Positions 1 to 7,969 of a stretch of 34,291 nt of DNA are shown in pieces. The DNA comes from an uncultured Eubacterium sp. (lineage in GTDB: Bacteria; Bacillota; Clostridia; Lachnospirales; Lachnospiraceae): positions 1 through 34,291 of the forward strand of contig CAJOOU010000082.1 in assembly GCA_905236735.1 (NCBI GenBank), in the 5' to 3' direction. Below the pieces are notes generated by a model. That model did no database searches, was not told the DNA's origin, and saw only the letters and a list, made by a program, of their open reading frames with translations. A program made the translations under genes and the position numbers. Positions within the stretch are counted from its first letter, which is position 1. Each line of letters starts with the position of its first letter.

Positions 1-1
1 A

Positions 2-1537
2 GGTATGGAGATTTATACCAATACTCCGAAAGTACTTGAAACAAGAAAGTCAACTCTTGAGTTTATCTTATCTACTCATGATAAGAAGTGTCTTTCATGT
101 GTCAGAAGTGGAAAATGTGAACTCCAGACACTTTGCAGACAGTTCGGTATAGAAGATCAGGATGCCATTTCAGGTGAGAATAACAAATATGAGCTTGATA
201 CATCGGCTGCGCACATGGTCCGTGATAATAATAAATGTATTCTTTGCAGAAGATGTGTTGCTGCATGTACAAAGACTCAGGGCATAGGGGTTATTGGTGC
301 AATCCAGAGAGGATTCAATACTCATATCGGTTCACCATTTGATATGCCTCTCGGCGATACAAGCTGCGTATCCTGCGGACAGTGTATAGCAGTCTGTCCT
401 ACAGGTGCTATATATGAAAAAGACTTTACAAAGGATGTGTTTAACGATATAGCAGATCCGGATAAATTCGTTATCGTTCAGACAGCTCCGGCTGTGCGTG
501 CGGCTCTCGGAGAAGCATTTGGTATGCCTGTCGGAACGGATGTTGAGAAGAAGATGGCGGCAGCATTAAGACGCCTCGGATTTGACAAGGTATTTGATAC
601 CAATTTCTCAGCCGATCTTACCATTATGGAAGAAGCAAACGAATTCCTGGATCGTGTACAAAACGGAGGAGTTCTCCCACTTATTACATCATGCTCACCG
701 GGATGGATAAAGTACTGCGAGCACTATTTCCCGGAGATGACGGACAACCTTTCGTCATGCAAGTCACCACAGCAGATGTTCGGTGCAATTGCTAAATCTT
801 ACTATGCTGAGAAGATGGGCATTGATAAGGAAAAGATGGTTGTTGTAAGTATTATGCCATGTACTGCCAAGAAATTTGAGCAGCAGAGACCGGAGATGAA
901 TGCAAACGGAGTTCCGGATGTGGATTATGCTCTTACTACGAGAGAACTTGCGAGAATGATTGAGCGTGCCGGAATCAACTTTATGAACCTTCCGGATGAA
1001 GAATTCGATATGCCTTTAGGTCTTGGTACAGGTGCGGCTGTTATCTTCGGTGCTACCGGTGGTGTTATGGAGGCTGCCCTTCGTACTGCGGTGGAAAAAC
1101 TTACGGGAGAAGACCTTCAGGGCGGAGCTCTTAACTTTACCGATGTCAGAGGTATCGAAGGCGTTAAAGAAGCTACATACAATGTTGCAGGTATGGATGT
1201 GAAGGTTGCTGTAGCATCGGGACTTGGCAATGCAAGAAAGCTTCTCGAAGCTGTTAAAAGCGGTGAAAAAGAATATCATTTCATCGAGATAATGGGTTGC
1301 CCGGGCGGATGCGTAAACGGTGGCGGTCAGCCTCAGCAGCCGGGCAATGTGAGAAACTTTATTGACCTGCGTGCTGAGAGGGCAAAGGTTCTTTATTCTA
1401 TTGATGAGGCAAATACAATCAGAAAGTCACACGAGAACCCTGCGATTATCGAGCTTTACGATACATATCTCGGTCAGCCGGGAAGCGAAAAGGCTCATCA
1501 CCTGCTTCATACAACATATACAAAGAGAGGGCTTTAA
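2..1537 (+). CDS. [FeFe] hydrogenase catalytic subunit, 5'-truncated by the window
   Basis: Reversible H2 formation/oxidation, disposing of electrons from reduced ferredoxin and/or NAD(P)H in the cytoplasm. The reading frame is open to the window edge, and the first visible residues (GMEIYTNTPKV) match the end of the N-terminal [2Fe-2S] domain of this family, so the true start lies upstream. Numbering from the first visible Met: His-ligated [4Fe-4S] motif H25-x3-C29-x2-C32-x5-C38; two ferredoxin clusters C78/C81/C84/C88 and C121/C124/C127/C131; H-cluster motifs TSCSPGW (C230), MPCTAKK (C286) and CPGGC (C432/C436). The first H-cluster motif is TSCSP rather than the TSCCP of clostridial monomeric enzymes, as I recall for HndD-type subunits of multimeric enzymes. 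The C-terminus is the usual length and needs no extension. Partner subunits would lie upstream, outside the window. Family certain; subgroup inferred. Confidence 0.95.
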   Translation, partial: GMEIYTNTPKVLETRKSTLEFILSTHDKKCLSCVRSGKCELQTLCRQFGIEDQDAISGENNKYELDTSAAHMVRDNNKCILCRRCVAACTKTQGIGVIGAIQRGFNTHIGSPFDMPLGDTSCVSCGQCIAVCPTGAIYEKDFTKDVFNDIADPDKFVIVQTAPAVRAALGEAFGMPVGTDVEKKMAAALRRLGFDKVFDTNFSADLTIMEEANEFLDRVQNGGVLPLITSCSPGWIKYCEHYFPEMTDNLSSCKSPQQMFGAIAKSYYAEKMGIDKEKMVVVSIMPCTAKKFEQQRPEMNANGVPDVDYALTTRELARMIERAGINFMNLPDEEFDMPLGLGTGAAVIFGATGGVMEAALRTAVEKLTGEDLQGGALNFTDVRGIEGVKEATYNVAGMDVKVAVASGLGNARKLLEAVKSGEKEYHFIEIMGCPGGCVNGGGQPQQPGNVRNFIDLRAERAKVLYSIDEANTIRKSHENPAIIELYDTYLGQPGSEKAHHLLHTTYTKRGL

Positions 1538-1541
1538 TCCT

Positions 1542-1558
1542 TTCACCGAAACGGTGAA
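1542..1558. repeat. Perfect 7-bp inverted repeat after hydrogenase gene
   Basis: TTCACCG-AAA-CGGTGAA begins five bases after the hydrogenase stop codon. It has no T-run of its own and lies just ahead of the stronger hairpin at 1584-1609. It may protect the mRNA 3' end or form part of a two-hairpin termination region. Confidence 0.5.
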
Positions 1559-1583
1559 CAAGGATAAGGCATGTGCCATAAAT

Positions 1584-1613
1584 GGGAGTGCGGATATATC
1601 CGTGCTCCCTTTG
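1584..1613 (+). terminator. Probable intrinsic terminator of hydrogenase transcript
   Basis: An 11-bp stem, GGGAGTGCGGA paired with TCCGTGCTCCC (two G-U wobbles) around a 4-base TATA loop, followed by TTTG. The T-run is short, so efficiency is uncertain, but no gene spans it and a promoter-like sequence follows. Confidence 0.6.
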
Positions 1614-1626
1614 TGATAAGTTGTAT

Positions 1627-1655
1627 TTGCATAATCAGCCTGAAACATTTATACT
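1627..1655 (+). promoter_or_regulatory. Sigma-A-like promoter for the Nudix-gerW operon
   Basis: TTGCAT (1627-1632), 17-bp spacer, TATACT (1650-1655). Placed 35 bp ahead of the Nudix start codon and just after the hydrogenase terminator. By-eye match only. Confidence 0.5.
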
Positions 1656-1690
1656 GTAAATAATGAAACGCCACAATTGGAGGAAATACA

Positions 1691-2128
1691 ATGAAAGAGG
1701 TACATAGTTGTGGTGGTGTGGTAATATTTCGTGGGAAAATTCTTTTACTGTACAAGAATTATCCCGGTCATTATGACGGATGGGTTTTGCCAAAAGGAAC
1801 GGTAGAAGAGGGCGAAACCAATGAGCAGACGGCGCTCAGAGAGGTCTACGAAGAGGCTGGTGTGAATCCTAAACTTATGGAATATATAGGAAAGACATCA
1901 TTCCAGTTCTATGCCGACAATGTGCCGATTAAAAAACATGTCAGCTGGTATCTTATGATGGGGGAGAATTATCACAGCAAGCCACAGCAGGAAGAATACT
2001 TTGAAGATTCAGGCTACTATAAATATCACGAGGCCTATCATCTGCTGAAGTTTTCTAATGAAAAAGAAATTTTGAGCAGAGCGTACGATAAGTATCAGAA
2101 GATGAGAAAACAGCACAGATGGAAATAA
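1691..2128 (+). CDS. Nudix hydrolase
   Basis: Hydrolyses a nucleoside diphosphate linked to another moiety; the substrate cannot be read from sequence. The Nudix box (G-x5-E-x7-REUxEExGU) is complete near residues 36-58, from GTVEEGE to REVYEEAGV, and supplies the Mg2+-binding glutamates. At 145 aa it is a single-domain Nudix protein with no added domain. The ATG is preceded by TTGGAGG with good spacing. The next gene starts 1 bp after the stop, so it is co-transcribed with the DUF2953 protein and probably GerW. The neighbours do not reveal a substrate. Housecleaning of oxidised or diadenosine nucleotides is a family-level guess. Confidence 0.9.
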   Translation: MKEVHSCGGVVIFRGKILLLYKNYPGHYDGWVLPKGTVEEGETNEQTALREVYEEAGVNPKLMEYIGKTSFQFYADNVPIKKHVSWYLMMGENYHSKPQQEEYFEDSGYYKYHEAYHLLKFSNEKEILSRAYDKYQKMRKQHRWK

Positions 2129-2129
2129 T

Positions 2130-2942
2130 ATGATAATACTAACTGCTTTAAAAATCATCGGAATTATTCTTCTGGTGATTTTGGGATTACTTTTCTTTCT
2201 TTTGCTTTGCATCCTTTTTATCCCTATAAGATATGATATTTACGGCAAAGCCGGGGAAGGATATGAGGCCGGATTCAATGTATCTTATCTGATTGGGCTG
2301 TTTAAGGTTCACGGGCAGTATGATGGAGACGGTTTTGATATTAAACTTAGGGTTTTATGGTTTAAGTTGTTTGAGGACAAAAAAACTGAAAAAACCATAA
2401 AAGACGGTGAAAGCCAAAGGGCAGAAGAAGGACCTGAAACAGAGCCGGAAAATTGCAGCCGGCAAAAGTATGCCGACCCGGTAAAAACAGAAGAAAAGAA
2501 AGATGCAAAGAAAGATGCAAAAGAGCCGGAAAAACCCAAAAGACGGCAAAAATCCCAAAAGGATGAAAAAGACAATGCCCCAAATACTCTCGGCAAATTA
2601 AAAAAGCTGCTTGAAGATGAGTCTGATAAGGAAGCGATATCACATATTTTTAATGTTATAATAAAGCTGCTTAAAAGGATTTTTCCCGATACGGCAAAGG
2701 GAAGGGTGATTTTTTCACTGGGCAGCCCGGAGCTTACCGGACAGGCACTTGGCATACTGAGCCTTATCCCTATGTTTATGGATAAAAGACTTCATGTAGG
2801 AGCGGATTTTGAGTCTGATGAGGTCTATGTTAACGGTAATATCAGGATAATAGGCCGTATCAGACTGTATATATTTGTACTGGCGGCTGCTTATATTTTT
2901 AAAGACAGTAAAATAAGAAGGTTAATTAAACACTTAAGATAA
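2130..2942 (+). CDS. DUF2953 membrane-anchored protein (YtfI-like)
   Basis: Function unknown. A strongly hydrophobic N-terminal segment (about residues 5-32, IIGIILLVILGLLFFLLLC) anchors it in the membrane. A short beta-rich stretch with IPIRYDIYGKAG follows, then a very charged Lys/Glu-rich linker (about 90-155), then a C-terminal part with SLGSPELTGQALGILSLIP and a YVNGNIRIIGRIRLYIFVLAA ending typical of DUF2953. The gene sits directly before gerW, the same order as ytfI-ytfJ of Bacillus subtilis, which supports the call. It starts 1 bp after the Nudix stop, suggesting translational coupling. The low-complexity linker weakens similarity-based alignment, but the N- and C-terminal parts fit. 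Confidence 0.8.
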   Translation: MIILTALKIIGIILLVILGLLFFLLLCILFIPIRYDIYGKAGEGYEAGFNVSYLIGLFKVHGQYDGDGFDIKLRVLWFKLFEDKKTEKTIKDGESQRAEEGPETEPENCSRQKYADPVKTEEKKDAKKDAKEPEKPKRRQKSQKDEKDNAPNTLGKLKKLLEDESDKEAISHIFNVIIKLLKRIFPDTAKGRVIFSLGSPELTGQALGILSLIPMFMDKRLHVGADFESDEVYVNGNIRIIGRIRLYIFVLAAAYIFKDSKIRRLIKHLR

Positions 2943-2956
2943 CAGGAGGATTTAAA

Positions 2957-3379
2957 ATGGCAGAAAATAATTTTAAAGCAACGGTGCAGACTCTGTTTGA
3001 GGGTATGGATTCTTTCCTATCATCAAAAACTGTTGTCGGGGAACCTATCAAATTCGGTGATACTATAATTCTTCCGCTTGTGGATGTTATGTTTGGCGTG
3101 GCGGCCGGAGCCTTTGCCGACAGTAAGAAAAACAATGGCGGAGGAGGAATGGGAGGAAAGATGACTCCCAGCAGCGTGCTTGTCATACAGGGAGATAAGA
3201 TAAAGCTGGTAAATATCCGTAACCAGGACGGACTTACCAAAATCCTCGATTTAGTGCCGGATATTGTCGATAAGATAAGCGGCAGAATGCACAAAGGAGA
3301 GGAAACCGAAGAAGAAAAAGCTGCCAAAGAAAAGCTGGAAGAAATGATAATTGAAGCAGCAAATAATACGGAGCAGTAG
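2957..3379 (+). CDS. gerW: GerW family sporulation protein (YtfJ)
   Basis: GerW (YtfJ) of Bacillus is a spore protein needed for efficient germination; non-spore-formers of this family also keep homologues. Seen here: an N-terminal helix (TVQTLFEGMDSFLSSKTVVGEPI), a strand region with GDTIILPLVDVMFGVAAGAF, a glycine-rich stretch (NNGGGGMGGK, about residues 59-68), then TPSSVLVIQGDKIKLVNI, the family pattern. The tail is acidic and helical. Its 140 aa is normal for the family. It follows an AGGAGG ribosome site and the DUF2953 gene, and a strong terminator follows. Its presence suggests a sporulating ancestor but does not prove that this organism sporulates. Confidence 0.9.
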   Translation: MAENNFKATVQTLFEGMDSFLSSKTVVGEPIKFGDTIILPLVDVMFGVAAGAFADSKKNNGGGGMGGKMTPSSVLVIQGDKIKLVNIRNQDGLTKILDLVPDIVDKISGRMHKGEETEEEKAAKEKLEEMIIEAANNTEQ

Positions 3380-3390
3380 GGCGCCTTATA

Positions 3391-3424
3391 AAAAAGACTT
3401 CCGATTATTTTCGGAAGTCTTTTT
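3391..3424. terminator. Bidirectional intrinsic terminator between gerW and rpmB
   Basis: AAAAAGACTTCCGA pairs with TCGGAAGTCTTTTT around a 6-base loop. It has a T-run on the plus strand and, read in reverse, the opposite A-run supplies one on the minus strand. It sits 11 bp after gerW and 31 bp beyond the rpmB stop, so one hairpin can serve both convergent genes. Confidence 0.9.
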
Positions 3425-3455
3425 ATTCTCATATATTTGGGAAAGAGAAAGAACC

Positions 3456-3641
3456 TTAGGCTCTCTCAACTTTACCCGATCTTAAACAAGAAGTGCAAAC
3501 ATGCATCTTCTGAGAAGCTCCGTTAACCTTAACCTTTACGGATTTTACATTCGGTTTCCAAATCTTGTTGGATCTTCTATGAGAATGGCTCACTGCATTA
3601 CCGAAATGAGCGCTTTTTCCACAAACATCACATTTTGCCAT
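3456..3641 (-). CDS. rpmB: 50S ribosomal protein L28
   Basis: Structural protein of the large ribosomal subunit. The protein begins MAKCDVCGK, with the conserved HFGNAVSHSHRRSNK core and C-terminal CTSCLRSGKV. The two CxxC pairs make it the zinc-binding (C+) form of L28. The start is the ATG at 3641: an AAGGAGGTG ribosome site lies at 3648-3656, and a longer reading frame would start with a GTG inside that site. It is 61 aa, normal length. It is transcribed away from the Asp23-FakA-RecG genes, the same neighbourhood as in many Firmicutes. Confidence 0.97.
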   Translation of the reverse strand: MAKCDVCGKSAHFGNAVSHSHRRSNKIWKPNVKSVKVKVNGASQKMHVCTSCLRSGKVERA

Positions 3642-3703
3642 TTTGAGCACCTCCTTGCATTATCTTCATTAGCACAAACCTCTGTGAGGTTCGCAACATT
3701 GAT

Positions 3704-3732
3704 AGTTTATCAGAGACAGGGGCAAAATGCAA
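3704..3732 (-). promoter_or_regulatory. Probable rpmB promoter
   Basis: On the minus strand: TTGCAT (3727-3732), 17-bp spacer, TAAACT (3704-3709). The leader downstream contains a perfect 6-bp hairpin, AACCTC-ACA-GAGGTT (3677-3691), ahead of the ribosome site. Whether the hairpin controls rpmB is unknown. Confidence 0.4.
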
Positions 3733-3760
3733 GTGATTTTTTCATTTTATAAAAAAGATA

Positions 3761-3789
3761 TTTATTTTTCCGCACATAAATAGTATAAT
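3761..3789 (+). promoter_or_regulatory. Probable promoter of Asp23-fakA-recG operon
   Basis: A perfect TATAAT (3784-3789) lies 62 bp before the Asp23-family start codon. The -35 at the ideal distance is poor (TTTATT, 3761-3766), so the promoter is inferred mainly from the -10 and the AT-rich upstream DNA. Confidence 0.4.
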
Positions 3790-3851
3790 AACGACGAGCG
3801 GCCGTCGAATACGGCGAAAATGTTATTTCTGGAAGACTTGGAGGTACATTA

Positions 3852-4208
3852 ATGAAAGGACATATGGACAATGCAATGGGCAAGGTCGTTATAAGCCCGG
3901 AAGTTATTTCTACATATGCAGGAAGCGTTGCTGTAGAATGCTTTGGTATAGTGGGCTTTGGCGCGATAAGCATGACTGACGGTATTGTAAAGCTTCTCAA
4001 AAAAGAGAAGATTACCAGAGGTATTAATGTTACGGTAAAAAACGGAGAAATAACCCTTGATTTTCACATTATCATTGCATATGGCGTAAATGTGGCTACC
4101 GTTACGGATAATCTTATTGAAACGGTTAAATACAAGGTAGAAGAATTTACCGGACTTAAACTTGATAAAATAAATATTTATGTTGAAGGCGTAAGAGTCA
4201 TCGACTAA
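3852..4208 (+). CDS. Asp23/Gls24 family protein (YloU-like)
   Basis: Small cytoplasmic protein of the Asp23/Gls24 family, linked in other Firmicutes to the cell envelope and to alkaline or envelope stress. At 118 aa it shows the family pattern: GKVVISPEVISTYAGSVAVECFGIVGFG near the N-terminus, then RGINVTVKNGEITLDFHIIIAYGVNVATV, then a C-terminal helix and NIYVEGVRV ending. It is 17 bp upstream of fakA, the same pairing as yloU-yloV in B. subtilis. The ATG follows a TTGGAGG ribosome site. The link to fatty-acid kinase is positional; the molecular job of this family is not established. Confidence 0.93.
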   Translation: MKGHMDNAMGKVVISPEVISTYAGSVAVECFGIVGFGAISMTDGIVKLLKKEKITRGINVTVKNGEITLDFHIIIAYGVNVATVTDNLIETVKYKVEEFTGLKLDKINIYVEGVRVID

Positions 4209-4225
4209 TTAAGGAGGATATTCTC

Positions 4226-5899
4226 TTGGAATTAAAAAGTATTGATGCTTCGCTTCTTGCGAGAATGTTTTTGGCGGGGGCAAAGAATCTTGAATCTCAG
4301 AAAGAGTATATAAATGAACTCAATGTTTTTCCTGTGCCGGACGGTGATACGGGTACAAACATGACAATGACAATAATTTCGGCAGCGGGAGAGGTATCTT
4401 CCCTTGATGAGCCTACAATGACAAGCCTTGCAAAGGCTATTTCTTCCGGCTCACTTCGTGGGGCAAGGGGTAACTCAGGCGTTATCCTTTCCCAGCTTTT
4501 AAGAGGGTTTTCCAAAACCATAAGTGAATATGATGAGCTTAATGTAAGCATAGTTGCCGACAGTTTTGAAAGAGCTGTGGAAACGGCTTATAAGGCTGTA
4601 ATGAAACCAAAAGAAGGTACAATCCTTACGGTGGCCAGACGCACCTACGAAAAAGCGGCTGCAATGGCGCTTGAGACAGACGATTTTGTTGCCTTCGGTC
4701 AGGCTGTGCTTGATGAAGCGCAGGCTGCTTTGGATGAGACTCCGGAACTTCTGCCCGTACTTAAGGAAGCCGGCGTTGTAGATTCGGGCGGAACAGGTCT
4801 TTTGGAGTTTTTAAAGGGCTGTTATGATGTTGTTCTCGGTAAGGAGATCGATTATTCCCTGGCAGCTCCAAAAGAGTCCGGCAGACCAATGAAGATAACT
4901 GCCGAAACCGAAGCAGAAATCAAATTCGGATATTGTACGGAGTTTATCATTGTTTTAAACAATCCGGTGGCTCAGGATGAACAGATGGCTTTCAGAGACT
5001 ATCTCGAAGCTCTCGGAGACTCTATAGTATTTGTTGCTGATGACGAGATAATAAAGGTACATGTACATACGAACGATCCAGGTCTTGCATTGCAGAGAGC
5101 CCTTAACTACGGGTCACTGAGCAAGATTAAAATTGACAATATGCGCGAGGAGCACCAGGAAAAGCTGTTTAAGGACTCGATGAAACTTGCAAAAGAGCAG
5201 GCGTCCGAAAGAAAACAGTCTGCCGCTTTAGCTAAACATAAGGAGTTTGGATTTGTGACAGTGTCTGTCGGAGACGGACTTTCCGCAATATTTAAAGAAC
5301 TTGGTGCAGATGAAGTCATAGAGGGCGGTCAGACTATGAACCCGAGTACCGATGACCTGCTTAAGGCGGTAGAGAGGATAAATGCCGATACCGTATTTAT
5401 TCTGCCTAATAATAAAAACATAATAATGGCAGCCAATCAGGTTGCAGAGCTTGCTGAGGGCAAGGAGGTTATTGTTATACCTACAAGCACGGTTCCTCAG
5501 GGTATAACAGCTCTTATCAGCTTTTTGCCGGAGACATCGGCCGAAGAAAACAAAGAGGCTATGGTTAATGCGATAAGTGTCGTTAAAACAGGTCAGCTCA
5601 CCTATGCCGTGAGAAATACCACAATAGACGGCATGGAAATATCGGAAGGTGATTATATGGCTGTCGGTGACAAGAGTATACTTGCCGTGGGCAAGGATAT
5701 GAGACAGGTTATTGCTGATATGATGGATGAAATGGTGGATGACGATTCCGAGATTATTACCATTTATTCCGGAGCAGAGGTTTCAGATGAGGATGCGGCA
5801 TCTGTTGAAAAGATGATAGCAGAAAAGTATCCTGAGTGCGAGGTGGAACTTCACGAAGGCGGTCAGCCTATTTATTACTATGTTATTTCTGTTGAATAA
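4226..5899 (+). CDS. fakA: Fatty acid kinase ATP-binding subunit FakA (YloV, DAK2 domain)
   Basis: FakA phosphorylates fatty acids carried by a DegV-family protein (FakB), giving acyl-phosphate for phospholipid synthesis. The N-terminal DhaL/DAK2 domain carries the Mg-ATP motif NVFPVPDGDTGTNM (about residues 30-43) and the SLRGARGNSGVILSQ loop. A middle domain follows (KFGYCTEF near residue 230), then a C-terminal region ending with EVELHEGGQPIYYYVISVE, as in YloV. Its 557 aa is normal. The start is TTG at 4226, 8 bp after AAGGAGG; no better ATG is placed like this. No separate fakB lies in the window, but a DegV domain occurs inside the histidine kinase gene at 11971, which may be significant. 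Confidence 0.95.
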   Translation: MELKSIDASLLARMFLAGAKNLESQKEYINELNVFPVPDGDTGTNMTMTIISAAGEVSSLDEPTMTSLAKAISSGSLRGARGNSGVILSQLLRGFSKTISEYDELNVSIVADSFERAVETAYKAVMKPKEGTILTVARRTYEKAAAMALETDDFVAFGQAVLDEAQAALDETPELLPVLKEAGVVDSGGTGLLEFLKGCYDVVLGKEIDYSLAAPKESGRPMKITAETEAEIKFGYCTEFIIVLNNPVAQDEQMAFRDYLEALGDSIVFVADDEIIKVHVHTNDPGLALQRALNYGSLSKIKIDNMREEHQEKLFKDSMKLAKEQASERKQSAALAKHKEFGFVTVSVGDGLSAIFKELGADEVIEGGQTMNPSTDDLLKAVERINADTVFILPNNKNIIMAANQVAELAEGKEVIVIPTSTVPQGITALISFLPETSAEENKEAMVNAISVVKTGQLTYAVRNTTIDGMEISEGDYMAVGDKSILAVGKDMRQVIADMMDEMVDDDSEIITIYSGAEVSDEDAASVEKMIAEKYPECEVELHEGGQPIYYYVISVE

Positions 5900-5911
5900 T
5901 ACGGAGGCAAA

Positions 5912-7969
5912 ATGGAACTTTATTCTTCTATAAGAGGCTTAAAAGGCATAGGAGAAAAAACAGAAAAACTGTTTGGGAAATTAGGAGTATATTCATGTCT
6001 GGATATGCTCCTTTATTTTCCCAGGTCCTTTGCGGAGTATCCTGATATAGCCGACCCTGTTGATATAACGGTAAACAAGGTTTTTGCCGTAAAAGGGAAG
6101 GTGCTCGATAAACCACTTAGAAAAAAGACTGCGAGAATGGATATAGTTATTGCACAGATGACGGACGGACTGAATGAATTTGGTCTTACTTTTTTCAGAC
6201 AGCCCTATATGTCATCTGTACTTAAAAGCGGAGATGAGTTTGTTTTTTACGGTAAGGTATATGCCAAAGGGCAGAAGTTTCAAATGGATCAGCCAAGGGT
6301 ATTTACTACCGAAAAATATCAGGAGATGCAGACATCACTTCAGCCGGTATATCCGCTTACCTTTGGACTAAAAAACCAGACCGTTATAAAAGGGGTAGAG
6401 GCTGCGCTTTCTAACGGAGTTTTTCCGGATGAGATTATTCCTGAAAATATAGCTGTAAAATATGATTTTCCAAATGAAAAAGATGCTGTTTTTGCCATGC
6501 ATTTTCCGAAAAGTAAAGAGGAGTATTTAAGAGCCAGAAGCAAATTCACCTATGAAGAATTTTTGTTTTTTATCCTTGGAATAAAGTATCAGAAGCAGAG
6601 TCTGGGAAATATTAAAAATAATTACAGGATTACGGAAACATCCGTTATGGAGGAGGTAAAAAACAATCTGGGATATGAGCTTACACCTTCCCAGAAAGAT
6701 GCTCTTTTTGATATTTTAAGAGATGTTTCGGCAGAAGGATGTATGCAAAGGCTTTTGCAGGGAGATGTGGGCTCGGGAAAAACAATAGTAGCCTTCCTTA
6801 GCATGATTGCCTTTGCTCAAAACGGATATAAGTCTGCTCTTATGGCGCCTACCGAGGTTCTGGCGGTGCAGCATTACGAGTCTTTATGTAAACTGGTAAA
6901 GAAAAACGGTCTGAAAACCGAGGTTTTGCTTCTTACAGGTTCTGTTAAGGCGAAGGAAAAAAGAGAGATTTATGAGAAGCTGATAAAAGATGAGCCTGTA
7001 TTTGTTATTGGCACCCAGGCGCTTATACAGGAGGGTGTTTTGTATAACGGGCTCGGTCTTGTTGTTACTGACGAGCAGCACAGATTCGGAGTAAACCAAA
7101 GGGATATTTTTTCTCAGAAAGGCTCTCATCCCCATGTACTTGTAATGAGTGCAACTCCGATACCGAGGACTTTGTCCATAATATTATACGGAGATCTTGA
7201 TGTATCTGTTATGGAGGGGATGCCCCGAAAAAGGCTTCCGATAAAAAATGCCGTGGTGAAGGAAAAAAGCCACCCGGCATGTTATAGAAAAATACTTGAA
7301 CAGCTCAATATGGGGCATCAGGCGTATGTAATATGTCCCCTTGCGGAAGAGTCGGAAGAGATCAATGCCAAAGATGTGGTGAGTTTTTGCAATCAGCTGA
7401 GGGATGTTTTTCCCAAAACTGTAAGGATAGAATACTTAAACGGAAAACTTCCTTCATCACAAAAACAGGAAATAATGGACGATTTTGCGTCGGGTAAAAT
7501 AAAAATCCTGGTTTCCACAACTGTAATTGAAGTGGGCATAGATGTTGCAAATGCCACAATTATTATGATAGAAAATGCCGAAAGGTTTGGACTGGCACAG
7601 CTGCATCAGCTAAGAGGCAGGGTGGGACGAAGCGATAAGCAGTCCTATTGTATTCTTGTAAACGGTTCCGATAAGGATGAAGCATCGGAAAGACTGGAGA
7701 TATTAAACGGGTCAAATGACGGGTTTTATATAGCCGAACAGGATTTGAAACTCAGGGGACCGGGAGAGTACTTCGGCTACAGACAAAGCGGTGATATGTC
7801 TTTTAAGGTGGGAGATATTTATGAAGACCAAAATATGCTCAAAAATGCCGCGTCAGATGCTGCGGATATTCTTTCAAAAGACCCCGCCCTTGATTTGCCT
7901 GAGCACCAGAGGCTTAAGGCGAGGGTACTTTTATATATGAAAGAGAGAGCCGAACTTACCGGAATATAG
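5912..7969 (+). CDS. recG: ATP-dependent DNA helicase RecG
   Basis: Branch-migrating superfamily 2 helicase that remodels stalled replication forks and Holliday junctions. An N-terminal wedge/OB region begins with the GIGEKTEKLFGKLGV helix-hairpin-helix-like segment. The motor domains show Walker A GDVGSGKT (about residue 288), the APTEVLA motif, the DEQH box (about 388), MSATPIPRT, the STTVIEVGIDV motif and QLRGRVGRS. The C-terminal LKLRGPGEYFGYRQSG matches the RecG-specific end. At 685 aa it is full length. It starts 12 bp after fakA behind a GGAGG site, so it is in the same operon. Its stop codon abuts the stop of rqcH on the other strand. Confidence 0.98.
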   Translation: MELYSSIRGLKGIGEKTEKLFGKLGVYSCLDMLLYFPRSFAEYPDIADPVDITVNKVFAVKGKVLDKPLRKKTARMDIVIAQMTDGLNEFGLTFFRQPYMSSVLKSGDEFVFYGKVYAKGQKFQMDQPRVFTTEKYQEMQTSLQPVYPLTFGLKNQTVIKGVEAALSNGVFPDEIIPENIAVKYDFPNEKDAVFAMHFPKSKEEYLRARSKFTYEEFLFFILGIKYQKQSLGNIKNNYRITETSVMEEVKNNLGYELTPSQKDALFDILRDVSAEGCMQRLLQGDVGSGKTIVAFLSMIAFAQNGYKSALMAPTEVLAVQHYESLCKLVKKNGLKTEVLLLTGSVKAKEKREIYEKLIKDEPVFVIGTQALIQEGVLYNGLGLVVTDEQHRFGVNQRDIFSQKGSHPHVLVMSATPIPRTLSIILYGDLDVSVMEGMPRKRLPIKNAVVKEKSHPACYRKILEQLNMGHQAYVICPLAEESEEINAKDVVSFCNQLRDVFPKTVRIEYLNGKLPSSQKQEIMDDFASGKIKILVSTTVIEVGIDVANATIIMIENAERFGLAQLHQLRGRVGRSDKQSYCILVNGSDKDEASERLEILNGSNDGFYIAEQDLKLRGPGEYFGYRQSGDMSFKVGDIYEDQNMLKNAASDAADILSKDPALDLPEHQRLKARVLLYMKERAELTGI

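Noticed and set aside
2309-2755. 148-codon minus-strand frame rich in Ser and Phe
   Set aside because: Mirror of the Lys/Glu-rich linker of the DUF2953 gene, whose composition explains it.
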